A DNA stretch of 64,000 nucleotides from Pseudomonas chlororaphis (GTDB taxonomy: Bacteria; Pseudomonadota; Gammaproteobacteria; Pseudomonadales; Pseudomonadaceae): contig NZ_JSFK01000007.1 in assembly GCF_000783395.1 (NCBI RefSeq), forward strand, positions 62,001 through 126,000. The letters are read 5' to 3'. Numbering within the stretch: position 1 is the stretch's first letter; every line of letters starts with the position of its first letter. Below, one piece after another: positions 48,239 through 56,263 of this stretch. The notes beneath the pieces were generated by a model. That model was not told the DNA's origin. It did not search any database and saw only the letters and a list, made by a program, of their open reading frames with translations. The translations under genes were made by a program, and so were the position numbers.

Positions 48239-48904
48239 ATGAAAAAGCTGTTTACAATTTTGGCAGTGATTGCGCTGACGGCCGGTAGCATCGGTTTGAG
48301 TTCGGCGCGCGAATCGCAGTCGAGCAAGGCCCAGGTGGAGTCGGTGGCGGGGGTATTCGATTACTACCTGCTGGCGTTGTCCTGGTCGCCGACCTTCTGT
48401 TTGACGCACAAAGATGACTCGCAGTGCACAGGCAAGGGCTACGGCTTCGTGCTGCACGGCTTGTGGCCACAATACGCCAAGGGTGGCTGGCCGGAATCCT
48501 GCCCACCACTGACCACGCTGAACGCGGCGGAAAGCAGCAAAGGCCTGACGCTGTTCCCGACCAAAAAACTGCTCGACCACGAATGGTCCAAACACGGCAC
48601 CTGCAGCGGCCTCGGCGCGATGGGTTATCTGGATGAAGCGGACAAAGCCGTTGGCGCGGTGAAAATCCCGCAGGAACTGCAACCGTTCAGCAGTTCCTAT
48701 TACTTTGAAGCCCAGGAAATAGCCGACCTGTTCCGCAAGGCCAACCCGGGCATTCCGGCCGATGGCATCGCGGTCATTTGCAGCGGCCCGGAACTGTCGG
48801 AAGTACGCGTGTGCATGAGCAAGGATCTGCAGTTCGGCGCGTGTGGCAAGGGCGTGAAAACCCAGTGCCGCGCGGGGGATATTCGGGTGCCGCCGTCGCG
48901 CTAA
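48239..48904 (+). CDS. Secreted ribonuclease T2
   Basis: This 221-residue RNase T2 has a signal peptide (KKLFTILAVIALTAGSIGLSSA). Both active-site segments are present: GFVLHGLWPQ with His73 and LDHEWSKHGTC with His114, Glu115 and His119. Several cysteines should form disulphides. It degrades RNA in the periplasm or outside the cell. AAGGAG precedes ATG 48239; a terminator follows at 48931. Confidence 0.95.
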   Translation: MKKLFTILAVIALTAGSIGLSSARESQSSKAQVESVAGVFDYYLLALSWSPTFCLTHKDDSQCTGKGYGFVLHGLWPQYAKGGWPESCPPLTTLNAAESSKGLTLFPTKKLLDHEWSKHGTCSGLGAMGYLDEADKAVGAVKIPQELQPFSSSYYFEAQEIADLFRKANPGIPADGIAVICSGPELSEVRVCMSKDLQFGACGKGVKTQCRAGDIRVPPSR

Positions 48905-48930
48905 CCTGAGCGGTTTCCACGTATCAAAAA

Positions 48931-48955
48931 GGCGCCCGATCGGGCGCCTTTTTTT
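48931..48955. terminator. Terminator after RNase T2
   Basis: The 18-bp perfect palindrome GGCGCCCGATCGGGCGCC is preceded by five A and followed by seven T, so it works in either direction. Confidence 0.85.
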
Positions 48956-49039
48956 GCCTGAAGGTTTGAAGTACCCGACGAACTCCCGCATGCTTGCGCC
49001 CCCCAAAAGGATGACCCGCAACATTGCATGGAGCTGTTC

Positions 49040-49537
49040 ATGAGCGGAAAACCCGCCGCCCGCGTCACCGATCCAACCGCCTGTCCATTGCCGGGACATG
49101 GCACCAATCCCATAGCCAGTGGCTCGCCGAATGTCAATTTCGACGGTCTGGCGGCTGCGCGAATGACTGATAAATCTGCTTGCGGCAGCCCGATCACCGG
49201 CGCTGTTGCTTCGACGGTGTTCATCAATGGCTTGAACGCCGCCACGTTGGACAGCACCGGTGGTCACGGCAATGTCGTCATCGGCGGTTCAGGCACGGTG
49301 ATCATCGGTGATACGGTGACAGCCGCGCCATTCAGTGGCCTGTTACCGATGCCGGTGCATTTCACTGACAGGTTGAAACTGGTCAATGACGTGACTGGTG
49401 AGCCCATGCCTGATCATCCTTACGTTATTCAGCGCGCTGACGGGCGTCTGGAACATGGGGTGTCTGACGCGAACGGATTTACTCACCAAGTCAGCTCGCA
49501 CCTGCCGGAAACCATCAAGTTGTTTTTGGAGGAGTGA
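49040..49537 (+). CDS. PAAR-domain type VI secretion spike protein
   Basis: This 165-residue protein has an N-terminal PAAR domain (KPAARVTDPTACPLPGHGTNPIASGSPNVNFDGLAAAR, then GNVVIGGSGTVIIG), which sharpens the VgrG spike of the type VI secretion system. A C-terminal segment (FTDRLKLVNDVTGEPMPDHPYVIQRADGRL) is a transthyretin-like extension that often links to effectors. ATG 49040 has GGAG seven bases upstream. The effector gene follows three bases downstream. Confidence 0.9.
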   Translation: MSGKPAARVTDPTACPLPGHGTNPIASGSPNVNFDGLAAARMTDKSACGSPITGAVASTVFINGLNAATLDSTGGHGNVVIGGSGTVIIGDTVTAAPFSGLLPMPVHFTDRLKLVNDVTGEPMPDHPYVIQRADGRLEHGVSDANGFTHQVSSHLPETIKLFLEE

Positions 49538-49540
49538 GGC

Positions 49541-50275
49541 ATGCCTGCTGAAACGGTAACGTGCGCGAAGGGCAACAATTACAAGCTGCACAAGGAGCAT
49601 GCGCTGACGGACAAGAAGGATGTCAGTGACAAGCCGGTACCGGTGGAGAGTACCAAGGCGATTGTTTTATTTATTGGTGGGGCTGGCGACAAAGAGAAAT
49701 ATTACTTTTCCGGACCGTATAAAAATATCCGAGAGGCATGGGTGACATTTGATGACCGCACCCGAAAGTTGCAAAAGCAGGGTAGGTACAAGTCAGATTG
49801 GTTAGGCTACAACGAGGTCAGAGGAAAACAGGATATTCAGCGTCATGTCTTGAGCCTTATTCCTTACAAAAGTTGTCCTGTTTATATCGTCGGACACAGC
49901 CTCGGCGGATGGAATGGCGCTCATCTGACAAAAATCATGTCGGAATGGGGTTACCGAGTTCAGATGCTGATCACTCTTGACCCGGTAGGAGAGGGGGCTT
50001 TGGTTTGGCTCGGGTCGGATATTCATCGCGAGCGACCTGAGCCAATCACCAATGACTGGATAAATATCAAGGCTGCACCCACCCAGAGAGACCCGTCAGA
50101 TGGGGTGGCTGAATTTGGCGAGAAATGGCTTGTTTCATGCGGTCCCTCGGTGAATGTCAGTGTCGATACGAACCATGCCAACGCATTCGGGCTATTCAAT
50201 GCGCCCATAGCAGGCAGGAAATCGGCGAGCGACTTCTTGTTCGAATCCATCATGAAGGAGTTTTCGGGTGAGTAG
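49541..50275 (+). CDS. Probable T6SS lipase-type effector (alpha/beta hydrolase)
   Basis: This 244-residue protein has a lipase nucleophile elbow, VYIVGHSLGGWNGAH (Ser120), and likely Asp147 (ITLDPVG) and His212 (VDTNHANAFG), completing the triad. An oxyanion-type segment AIVLFIGGAGDKEKYYFSGPY lies near the N-terminus, and there is no signal peptide. Lying directly behind a PAAR gene and before a lipoprotein gene, it fits a Tle-type phospholipase effector sent into rival cells. No sequence search supports a particular Tle class. Confidence 0.78.
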   Translation: MPAETVTCAKGNNYKLHKEHALTDKKDVSDKPVPVESTKAIVLFIGGAGDKEKYYFSGPYKNIREAWVTFDDRTRKLQKQGRYKSDWLGYNEVRGKQDIQRHVLSLIPYKSCPVYIVGHSLGGWNGAHLTKIMSEWGYRVQMLITLDPVGEGALVWLGSDIHRERPEPITNDWINIKAAPTQRDPSDGVAEFGEKWLVSCGPSVNVSVDTNHANAFGLFNAPIAGRKSASDFLFESIMKEFSGE

Positions 50276-50792
50276 GTTCTTACTTTGCGTATTTCTATGT
50301 ATTTGTTCCGGTTGTGCTAAAGACCATATAAAACCTCCTGCGAACTTGGTCTTCAGGTCTATTGAGAGGGATGATAGTTCGCTTCTGTATGTCATTCGGT
50401 ATCAGTCGGATGTCGATGTCCTTAATCTTTTTGATCGAGGAGAAAGGGTGGGTATGGCTTCAGGCATGCTCGAGTGCGCTTTGTCGGATGACCAAGATTT
50501 TTCTATTAAGAAATTTATGCGATTTACTGCATTTGGTGTAATACAACCCGAAAAAGACGTCAGCAGTAAAATGGGGTTCTCCTACTTGACCCGTACATTC
50601 ATGAGTGAACTTTCAAACGGTGGGGGTTCGCAGCGAGACTTGTCAGCGTCAGAACTGAACCACCTCCTCTCCAACAAACCACAGATCCCCTGCAAAGTCG
50701 TCGTCACCGCCTACGGCTACAAACCCTACTACTCAAACACCATGAACATACCCGTCGCGGATCTGCTGCGGGAAATCAACAAACCCCGATAA
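50268..50792 (+). CDS. Probable lipoprotein immunity protein for the lipase effector
   Basis: This 174-residue lipoprotein starts at GTG 50268, seven bases after AAGGAG, overlapping the effector stop by eight bases. The signal (FLLCVFLCICSGC) ends with probable lipidation at Cys16, so the protein stays in the periplasm, where Tle effectors act and Tli immunity proteins protect. Base use is more AT-rich than its neighbours. The mature part has no family I recognise; the role rests on gene order and export. Confidence 0.7.
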   Translation: MSRFLLCVFLCICSGCAKDHIKPPANLVFRSIERDDSSLLYVIRYQSDVDVLNLFDRGERVGMASGMLECALSDDQDFSIKKFMRFTAFGVIQPEKDVSSKMGFSYLTRTFMSELSNGGGSQRDLSASELNHLLSNKPQIPCKVVVTAYGYKPYYSNTMNIPVADLLREINKPR

Positions 50793-50809
50793 CAGAGGCA
50801 AGGGGGATT

Positions 50810-51667
50810 TCAGGCGAATCCCCCCGCATCCACCCCCAACTCCCCACGCAAAAACTCCACCAATCCACGCTGCAACCCGCTCAACACACCCTCACGACTA
50901 ACCAGCGCCAATTCCGTCGGCGCCAGTTCCGGCAAATCCGTACATACCTGATGCTCAGGCAACACCGCCGACATCGGCAGCACCGACACTCCCAACCCTG
51001 AGGCCACCGCTGCTTGAATCCCGGTCAGGCTATGGCTGCCGAACGCCACCCGCCAAGGGCGCTGGGCAACATCGAGCAAACGAATGGCGCGCTGCCGATA
51101 CAGGCAGCCTTGCGGAAACAACGCCAACGGCAACACGCCAGTGGACGAATCAAACTCCGCGCCTTTGACCCACACCAGTCGTTCCGGCCAGGTCGCCCAC
51201 GCCGGGCCGCTGTCGGGTTCGCGTTTGATCAGGGCGATGTCGATGTCGCCGGCATCGAGGCGCTGGCGCAGATCGAGGCTCATGCCGCTGAGGGTTTCCA
51301 GCCGTGCTTGCGGATGGCTGCGGGTGAAGCCGGCGAGAATCAACGCCATGCGCCGTGCGTCGAAGTCTTCCGGCATGCCGATACGCAGGATTTCCAGATC
51401 GAGGTCGCTGGACAGCGCTTCAGTGGCTTCTGCCGAAAGCGCCAGCAAACGCCGCGCATAGTGGATCAGCAGTTCGCCGTGCTCGGTGACGGCGACATTC
51501 AGCCCGGTACGGTCGCGCAGCAGCAGGGCGTGACCGACCAACTCTTCAAGTTTGCGCACCTGCTGACTGACCGTCGACTGGGTGCGATGCACGCGCTCGG
51601 CGGCGCGGGTGAAGCTGCCTTCGTCGACCACGCAGACAAAGGTTTTCAGCAGTTCCAGATCCAGCAT
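50810..51667 (-). CDS. LysR-family regulator
   Basis: This 285-residue LysR regulator has the standard helix-turn-helix (LLKTFVCVVDEGSFTRAAERVHRTQSTVSQQVRKLEELVGHALL) and a ligand domain. It is divergent from the haloacid dehalogenase and aldolase genes. In the intergenic region GATAGTG (51680-51686) and CACTATC (51724-51730) are inverted copies, a possible binding site. Confidence 0.92.
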   Translation of the reverse strand: MLDLELLKTFVCVVDEGSFTRAAERVHRTQSTVSQQVRKLEELVGHALLLRDRTGLNVAVTEHGELLIHYARRLLALSAEATEALSSDLDLEILRIGMPEDFDARRMALILAGFTRSHPQARLETLSGMSLDLRQRLDAGDIDIALIKREPDSGPAWATWPERLVWVKGAEFDSSTGVLPLALFPQGCLYRQRAIRLLDVAQRPWRVAFGSHSLTGIQAAVASGLGVSVLPMSAVLPEHQVCTDLPELAPTELALVSREGVLSGLQRGLVEFLRGELGVDAGGFA

Positions 51668-51776
51668 GGCTGTGCTCTCGATAGTGGTTTTTCAACTGAC
51701 GATTGGCTATTTATTTAATTTCACACTATCACCGGGCGCTCATAAGCTGAAGTCCTCACCATGGAGGATTCGACCA

Positions 51777-52481
51777 ATGACACTGACTCACACACCACGC
51801 CCGCAATGGCTGACCTTCGATTGCTACGGCACATTGATTCAATGGGACGAAGGCCTCAAAGCCGTCGTTGGGGAAATCCTCAGCGAGAAGGGCGAGCATC
51901 AGGTCGACGTCGGGCACCTGATCGAAGTCTATGATCGCCATGAACATCGCCTCGAACAGACCCCGCCGCACCGATCGTTCCGCGAGCTAAGCACTCTCGG
52001 CCTGCAATTGGCCCTGGAAGAATTAGGCTTGCCCAGCCTGCCCGCAGACAGTCAGCGCCTGGCCGCCGCCATCCCGAAAATGCCGCCGTTTGCCGAGGTG
52101 ATCGAGACCCTGCGTGAATTGAAAAACATGGGTTTCAAACTGTGCATCGTCTCCAACACCGACGACCAGATCATTGCCGGCAACGTCGCGCAACTCGGCG
52201 GCCACATCGACCGCGTGATCACCGCGCAACAGGCTGGCGCCTACAAGCCGGCGCCGCGCCTGTTCGACTACGCTCATGAGCAGTTGGGCGTCAGCCGCGC
52301 AGAGGTGGTGCACATCTGCGCCAGCCCGATGCTCGACCACACGGCTGCGCGGGACATGGGCTTTCGCTGTGTATGGATCGATCGCGGCACCGGTCGCCAG
52401 TTGCTGCCGGACTATCGCCCCGACGCGATCCTCAACCGCCTCGATCAAGTGTTGCCGCTGTTCAAATCCCTTGGTTGGTAA
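51777..52481 (+). CDS. HAD-superfamily haloacid dehalogenase type II-like
   Basis: This 234-residue HAD hydrolase has the nucleophile motif LTFDCYGTLIQWDEG, motif II CIVSNTDDQI, the Lys in AYKPAPRLFDYA and an acidic motif near ASPMLDHTAARDMGF. The type II haloacid dehalogenase subgroup fits, but many of these act on phosphorylated or unknown compounds. GGAGG precedes ATG 51777. It is followed 12 bases later by the class II aldolase, so the two probably form one operon. Confidence 0.85.
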   Translation: MTLTHTPRPQWLTFDCYGTLIQWDEGLKAVVGEILSEKGEHQVDVGHLIEVYDRHEHRLEQTPPHRSFRELSTLGLQLALEELGLPSLPADSQRLAAAIPKMPPFAEVIETLRELKNMGFKLCIVSNTDDQIIAGNVAQLGGHIDRVITAQQAGAYKPAPRLFDYAHEQLGVSRAEVVHICASPMLDHTAARDMGFRCVWIDRGTGRQLLPDYRPDAILNRLDQVLPLFKSLGW

Positions 52482-52493
52482 CGGAGAATCGTC

Positions 52494-53267
52494 ATGGCTC
52501 ACACCCTGACTGCCACTGCGCGGGCCTCACGCCCGACAGCGCTGAACCTCGACACAGAAGCAATCATCACCGCGCGCACTGAGCTGGCGGCATGCTTTCA
52601 ATTGGCCGCGCTACATGGGTTGGAGGAGGGCATCTGCAATCACTTTTCGGCGATGGTGCCGGGGCATGACGATCTGTTTCTGGTCAATCCCTACGGTTAT
52701 GCATTTGCCGAAGTGACCGCGCAGAATCTGCTGGTCTGCGACTTCGACGGCAATGTGGTTGAAGGCGAAGGCCAGCCGGAAGCCACGGCGTTTTACATTC
52801 ACGCGCGTCTGCATAAACAACTGCCGCGAGTGAAAGTCGCCTTCCACACCCATATGCCTCACGCCACGGCGCTGTGCCTGCTGCAAGGTCCGCCACTGTT
52901 GTGGCTGGGGCAGACCGCGCTGAAGTTCTACGGGCGCACGGCGGTAGACGAGGATTACAACGGTCTGGCGCTGGATGAATCCGAGGGCGACCGCATCGCC
53001 GGGGTCATGGGTGACGCCGACATCTTGTTCCTGAAAAACCACGGCGTGATCGTTGCCGCGCCGACCATCGCCGAAGCCTGGGACGACCTCTATTACCTGG
53101 AGCGCGCCGCCCACGTGCAACTGCTCGCGATGGCCACGCAGCGCGAGCTGAAACCGGTGCCCCACGCCATTGCGCAACGGGCCTATGAGCAGATGCGCGA
53201 GGGCGATCCGCACAGTGCGCGGGCCCACCTGCACAGTGCAATGCGGCGCCTGGCCCTTCACAACTGA
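52494..53267 (+). CDS. Class II aldolase/adducin-family protein
   Basis: This 257-residue protein has zinc ligands in VAFHTHMPHATAL and a further His in FLKNHGVIVAAPTIAEAWDDLYYLERAA, with EGICNHFSAMVPG near the N-terminus. The family splits or epimerises sugar phosphates or decarboxylates related acids; the substrate here is unknown. ACGGAG precedes ATG 52494. Cotranscribed with the HAD gene under the LysR regulator is likely. Confidence 0.9.
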   Translation: MAHTLTATARASRPTALNLDTEAIITARTELAACFQLAALHGLEEGICNHFSAMVPGHDDLFLVNPYGYAFAEVTAQNLLVCDFDGNVVEGEGQPEATAFYIHARLHKQLPRVKVAFHTHMPHATALCLLQGPPLLWLGQTALKFYGRTAVDEDYNGLALDESEGDRIAGVMGDADILFLKNHGVIVAAPTIAEAWDDLYYLERAAHVQLLAMATQRELKPVPHAIAQRAYEQMREGDPHSARAHLHSAMRRLALHN

Positions 53268-53444
53268 CTAACCCTAAAGGAGCGATCGAAAATAAATCGG
53301 CGAACAGCGATCATCCAAACTCGTTGTGCGCCGATATACCTGGGCGGGACCGGGGCGTTTGCCCCGTAGATTCCGGTGGGCTACGCTCACAAACATAAGG
53401 GTGTACCCGCTGGCGCCCTTGTCGTACCTGCCCAGGACTTGCTT

Positions 53445-55016
53445 TTGCCTATCCCTATTCACGATCCGCATCAGGCCCCCGGAGGCACCCTTAAACGCCT
53501 GCCGCTGCGCAAAGCAGCGGTGCTGTTTATCGTTGCGGTGGGGTTGTGCCTGTCCGGTTTGCTGTACCTGCAACTGGAGCAGTCGCGACGGCAGGATCTG
53601 GCGGTGGCGAAGGTGGCTTCGAGCAACCTGACCCGGGCAATGGCGCAGCAGGCGGAGGACACATTCCTCGCCGCCGATCTGGTGATGACCAGCCTGGTCG
53701 ACTGGATTCAGGACGACGGCTACGGCGCCGCGCAGAAACCGCGTTTGCAGAGAACCTTCGCCCGGCGCGTGCAGCAACTCGATCAGTTGCACGGCATTTT
53801 CCTCTTCGATGCACAGGGGCAGTGGGTGATTACTTCGTTCACCGATCTGCCCCGTGGCAATGGTGTGGCCGATCGCGAGTACTTCAAGTTTCACCAGCAG
53901 AATGCCTCGACGCTGGCGCACATCGGTCCGGCAATCCGCAGCCGCGAGAACGGCGAGTGGGTCATCCCGATCTCCAAGCGCGTCAATGATCATGCCGGCA
54001 ATTTTCAGGGGGTGTTGCTGGCCGGGATCAAGATGTCGTACTTCGACCGCTTCTTCGAAAGCTTCAGCCTCGATGACCAAGGCATCATGTTTCTCGGTCT
54101 GAGCGACGGCACCTTGCTCGCCCGCCGTCCGTTCGATGAAAACCTGATCGGCACATCGCTGGCGCAAGGGCGGATTTATCGCACGTTGCTGCCCGAGGCC
54201 GCTGCCGGCACGGCGATGATCGACTCGGTGGTCGATGGCGTCGTGCGTTTGTACGGCTATCGACGCTTGGCGGCGTATCCGTTGGTGGTGTCGGCGGCGA
54301 CGTCGCGCGACACGATTCTCGAAGGTTGGTACGCCCGCGCATTCCAGTCGAGTGTGATTGTCGCCCTGGTGATTCTCGGCGTCGGCCTGTTTGGCTGGGT
54401 GTTCATTCATCAAGTGCGTGATGGCGAACGGATCGAGAAAAACCTGCGCAAGGCGCAGCGCACACTGGAGCAGATCGCGACCCACGACAGCCTGACCGGG
54501 CTGGCCAATCGACGTCTGTTCGAGCGTTCGCTGGAGATCGAATTCGCCCGTGGCGCGCGGCAGGTCAGCCCGGTCAGCCTGATCATGCTCGATATCGATT
54601 TCTTCAAACGCTACAACGATGCCTACGGTCATGTCGCCGGCGATCATTGTCTGACTCAGGTCGCCCAAGTGCTGCAGACGTGCTGCCAGCGCAAGTCGGA
54701 CCTGGCGGTACGCTACGGTGGCGAGGAGTTTGCGGTGCTGTTGCCGGACACTGACATAAACGGTGCGCTGGCGATTGCCGGGCAGATCCGCCGCAGCGTG
54801 ATCGACAAACACATCATCCACAGCGGCTCGCCGACCGGGTATCTGACGGTGAGTCTGGGCTGTTATTCGTTTATTCCCAGCGGCAATGACAGCCTGGAAG
54901 TGTTTATCCAGCGTGCCGATGCGGCGTTGTATCAGGCGAAAAATGCCGGGCGCAATCGTGCGGCGGTGTTGTCGCTGGATAGCGGCCTGGCCGAACTGAT
55001 GCGCTCTGATCGCTGA
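53445..55016 (+). CDS. Membrane diguanylate cyclase with periplasmic sensor
   Basis: This 523-residue protein has a membrane segment (about 24-40, AVLFIVAVGLCLSGLLYL), a periplasmic dCache-like sensor (HGIFLFDAQGQWVITSF ... NRVxxHxG-type region GEWVIPISKRVNDHAG), a second membrane segment near 305-325 and a C-terminal GGDEF domain. The active site is RYGGEEFAVLLP with HDSLTGLANRRLFE and the inhibitory I-site RKSD just before. It makes cyclic-di-GMP. No ATG starts the frame; TTG 53445 has AGGA seven bases upstream, and GTG 53376 is the alternative. Confidence 0.88.
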   Translation: MPIPIHDPHQAPGGTLKRLPLRKAAVLFIVAVGLCLSGLLYLQLEQSRRQDLAVAKVASSNLTRAMAQQAEDTFLAADLVMTSLVDWIQDDGYGAAQKPRLQRTFARRVQQLDQLHGIFLFDAQGQWVITSFTDLPRGNGVADREYFKFHQQNASTLAHIGPAIRSRENGEWVIPISKRVNDHAGNFQGVLLAGIKMSYFDRFFESFSLDDQGIMFLGLSDGTLLARRPFDENLIGTSLAQGRIYRTLLPEAAAGTAMIDSVVDGVVRLYGYRRLAAYPLVVSAATSRDTILEGWYARAFQSSVIVALVILGVGLFGWVFIHQVRDGERIEKNLRKAQRTLEQIATHDSLTGLANRRLFERSLEIEFARGARQVSPVSLIMLDIDFFKRYNDAYGHVAGDHCLTQVAQVLQTCCQRKSDLAVRYGGEEFAVLLPDTDINGALAIAGQIRRSVIDKHIIHSGSPTGYLTVSLGCYSFIPSGNDSLEVFIQRADAALYQAKNAGRNRAAVLSLDSGLAELMRSDR

Positions 55017-55075
55017 TCCAGAGCCTGGCACAAACCCTGTGGGTGAGAGGGGATTGTGTGACTGTCGCAGGAACT

Positions 55076-55165
55076 TGTGGGAGCTGGCTTGCCAGCGATA
55101 GCGGTCGGTCAGTCAAGAAAGATGTTGACTGTGCAGACGCTATCGCTGGCAAGCCAGCTCCCACA
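55076..55165. repeat. REPIN (inverted REP doublet)
   Basis: The 28-base arm starting TGTGGGAGCTGGCTTGCCAG (55076-55103) is repeated exactly inverted at 55138-55165, around a 34-base centre. This is the usual REP sequence of fluorescent pseudomonads in its doublet form, non-coding and spread by a RAYT transposase elsewhere. Confidence 0.9.
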
Positions 55166-55240
55166 GTGATTTTCATCAGGCCAAGGTTATGTGAATACCC
55201 AAACAATCAAGGGTCTTCACCACGGGTGGCTCTTGTTCGT

Positions 55241-55540
55241 TCAGCCGCCGGTGCCACCGCCCGCGCCGCCAGTCCCGCCACCTGCCGAGCCGGTGCCGCC
55301 GCCAGCCCCCGAACCCGAACCGCTGGCGCCGCCGTTGGTGCCGGTACCGGAACCGGCACCGTCGGAGCCATTACCGCCCGAAGGCGCGCCCGGCGTGTTA
55401 TCCGGTGGCATGGTCGAACCGCTCGTAGCGCCGGATTTGGTGCCGGTGGCGTCAGCGCCGTCGTTGGCGGCGAAGCTGGCGGCCGATGCCGTGGCCAGCA
55501 GGCCGGCGAGCAATAACGAGGTGAGTTTGCGCGTGATCAT
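55241..55540 (-). CDS. Secreted Gly/Ser-rich low-complexity protein
   Basis: This 99-residue protein has a signal peptide (KLTSLLLAGLLATASAASFA). The mature part is nearly all Gly, Ser, Thr, Ala and Asp (GSGTGTNGGASGSGSGAGGG). GGAGACGG precedes ATG 55540. It has no recognisable fold and is likely disordered, in the periplasm or outside the cell. Small proteins of this type occur in Pseudomonas genomes without known function. Confidence 0.65.
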   Translation of the reverse strand: MITRKLTSLLLAGLLATASAASFAANDGADATGTKSGATSGSTMPPDNTPGAPSGGNGSDGAGSGTGTNGGASGSGSGAGGGTGSAGGGTGGAGGGTGG

Positions 55541-55726
55541 GATCCGTCTCCACAAAGGGTCTGTACCTGATATTGGTCTGATATGCAGAACCGTTGGTGC
55601 CGGATGGCTGACGAGCGGTCAGCGGTGCAACCGAGTGGCCTACTGATCTTCTGGAATATTGGCTATTTGTCGAACCGGGTGTGAGGGCTAACGTAGCCAC
55701 ACATTCACTTGCTACCCGGAGCTACC

Positions 55727-56263
55727 ATGCAACCTCGTACCGATTTCTACACCGCCTCCCCAGATGCCTTGAAAGCGATGATGGCTCTGGAAACTGCCGT
55801 TTCCAGACTGCCGCTGGAAAAGACCCTGATCGAGCTGGTCAAGCTGCGCGCTTCGCAAATCAACGGCTGCGCGTTCTGCATCGACATGCACACCACCGAT
55901 GCGATCAAGGGCGGCGAAACCCCGCGTCGGCTGTTCGCGGTGACCGCATGGCGTGAAGCGCCGTTCTTCAGCGACCGCGAACGCGCCGCGCTGCTGTGGA
56001 CTGAATCGCTGACGCAACTGAGCCTGACCCACGCCCCGGACGAAGATTACGATGTGGTCGCGGCGCAGTTCACGCCCAAAGAAATGGTCGACCTGAGCGT
56101 GGCGATCAACACCATCAACAGCTGGAATCGTCTGGCGGTGGGCTTCCGCAAAATCCCACAGGGGGCGGTGGATAGTTTCAGAATAGGCATCAATGCCCAT
56201 CCGCACTCGGCGCCGCCGGTGGTTGCACCTTGCGCATCAAGGGCACCATCGCGGTGGCGATGA
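55727..56263 (+). CDS. AhpD-like carboxymuconolactone decarboxylase-family protein
   Basis: This 178-residue protein carries the AhpD-type redox motif in ASQINGCAFCIDMHT (CxxC with a nearby His). CCGGAG precedes ATG 55727. The family includes alkylhydroperoxidase partners and decarboxylases. The usual end would be near AVGFRKIPQ (residue about 147), but the frame reads on for about 30 odd residues into the 3' end of the convergent efflux gene, overlapping by 74 bases. Confidence 0.88.
   Translation: MQPRTDFYTASPDALKAMMALETAVSRLPLEKTLIELVKLRASQINGCAFCIDMHTTDAIKGGETPRRLFAVTAWREAPFFSDRERAALLWTESLTQLSLTHAPDEDYDVVAAQFTPKEMVDLSVAINTINSWNRLAVGFRKIPQGAVDSFRIGINAHPHSAPPVVAPCASRAPSRWR

Noticed and set aside
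53274..55031. 585-codon minus-strand open frame opposite the diguanylate cyclase
   Set aside because: The plus strand has GGEEF, I-site and membrane segments; the antisense frame has no recognisable domain.
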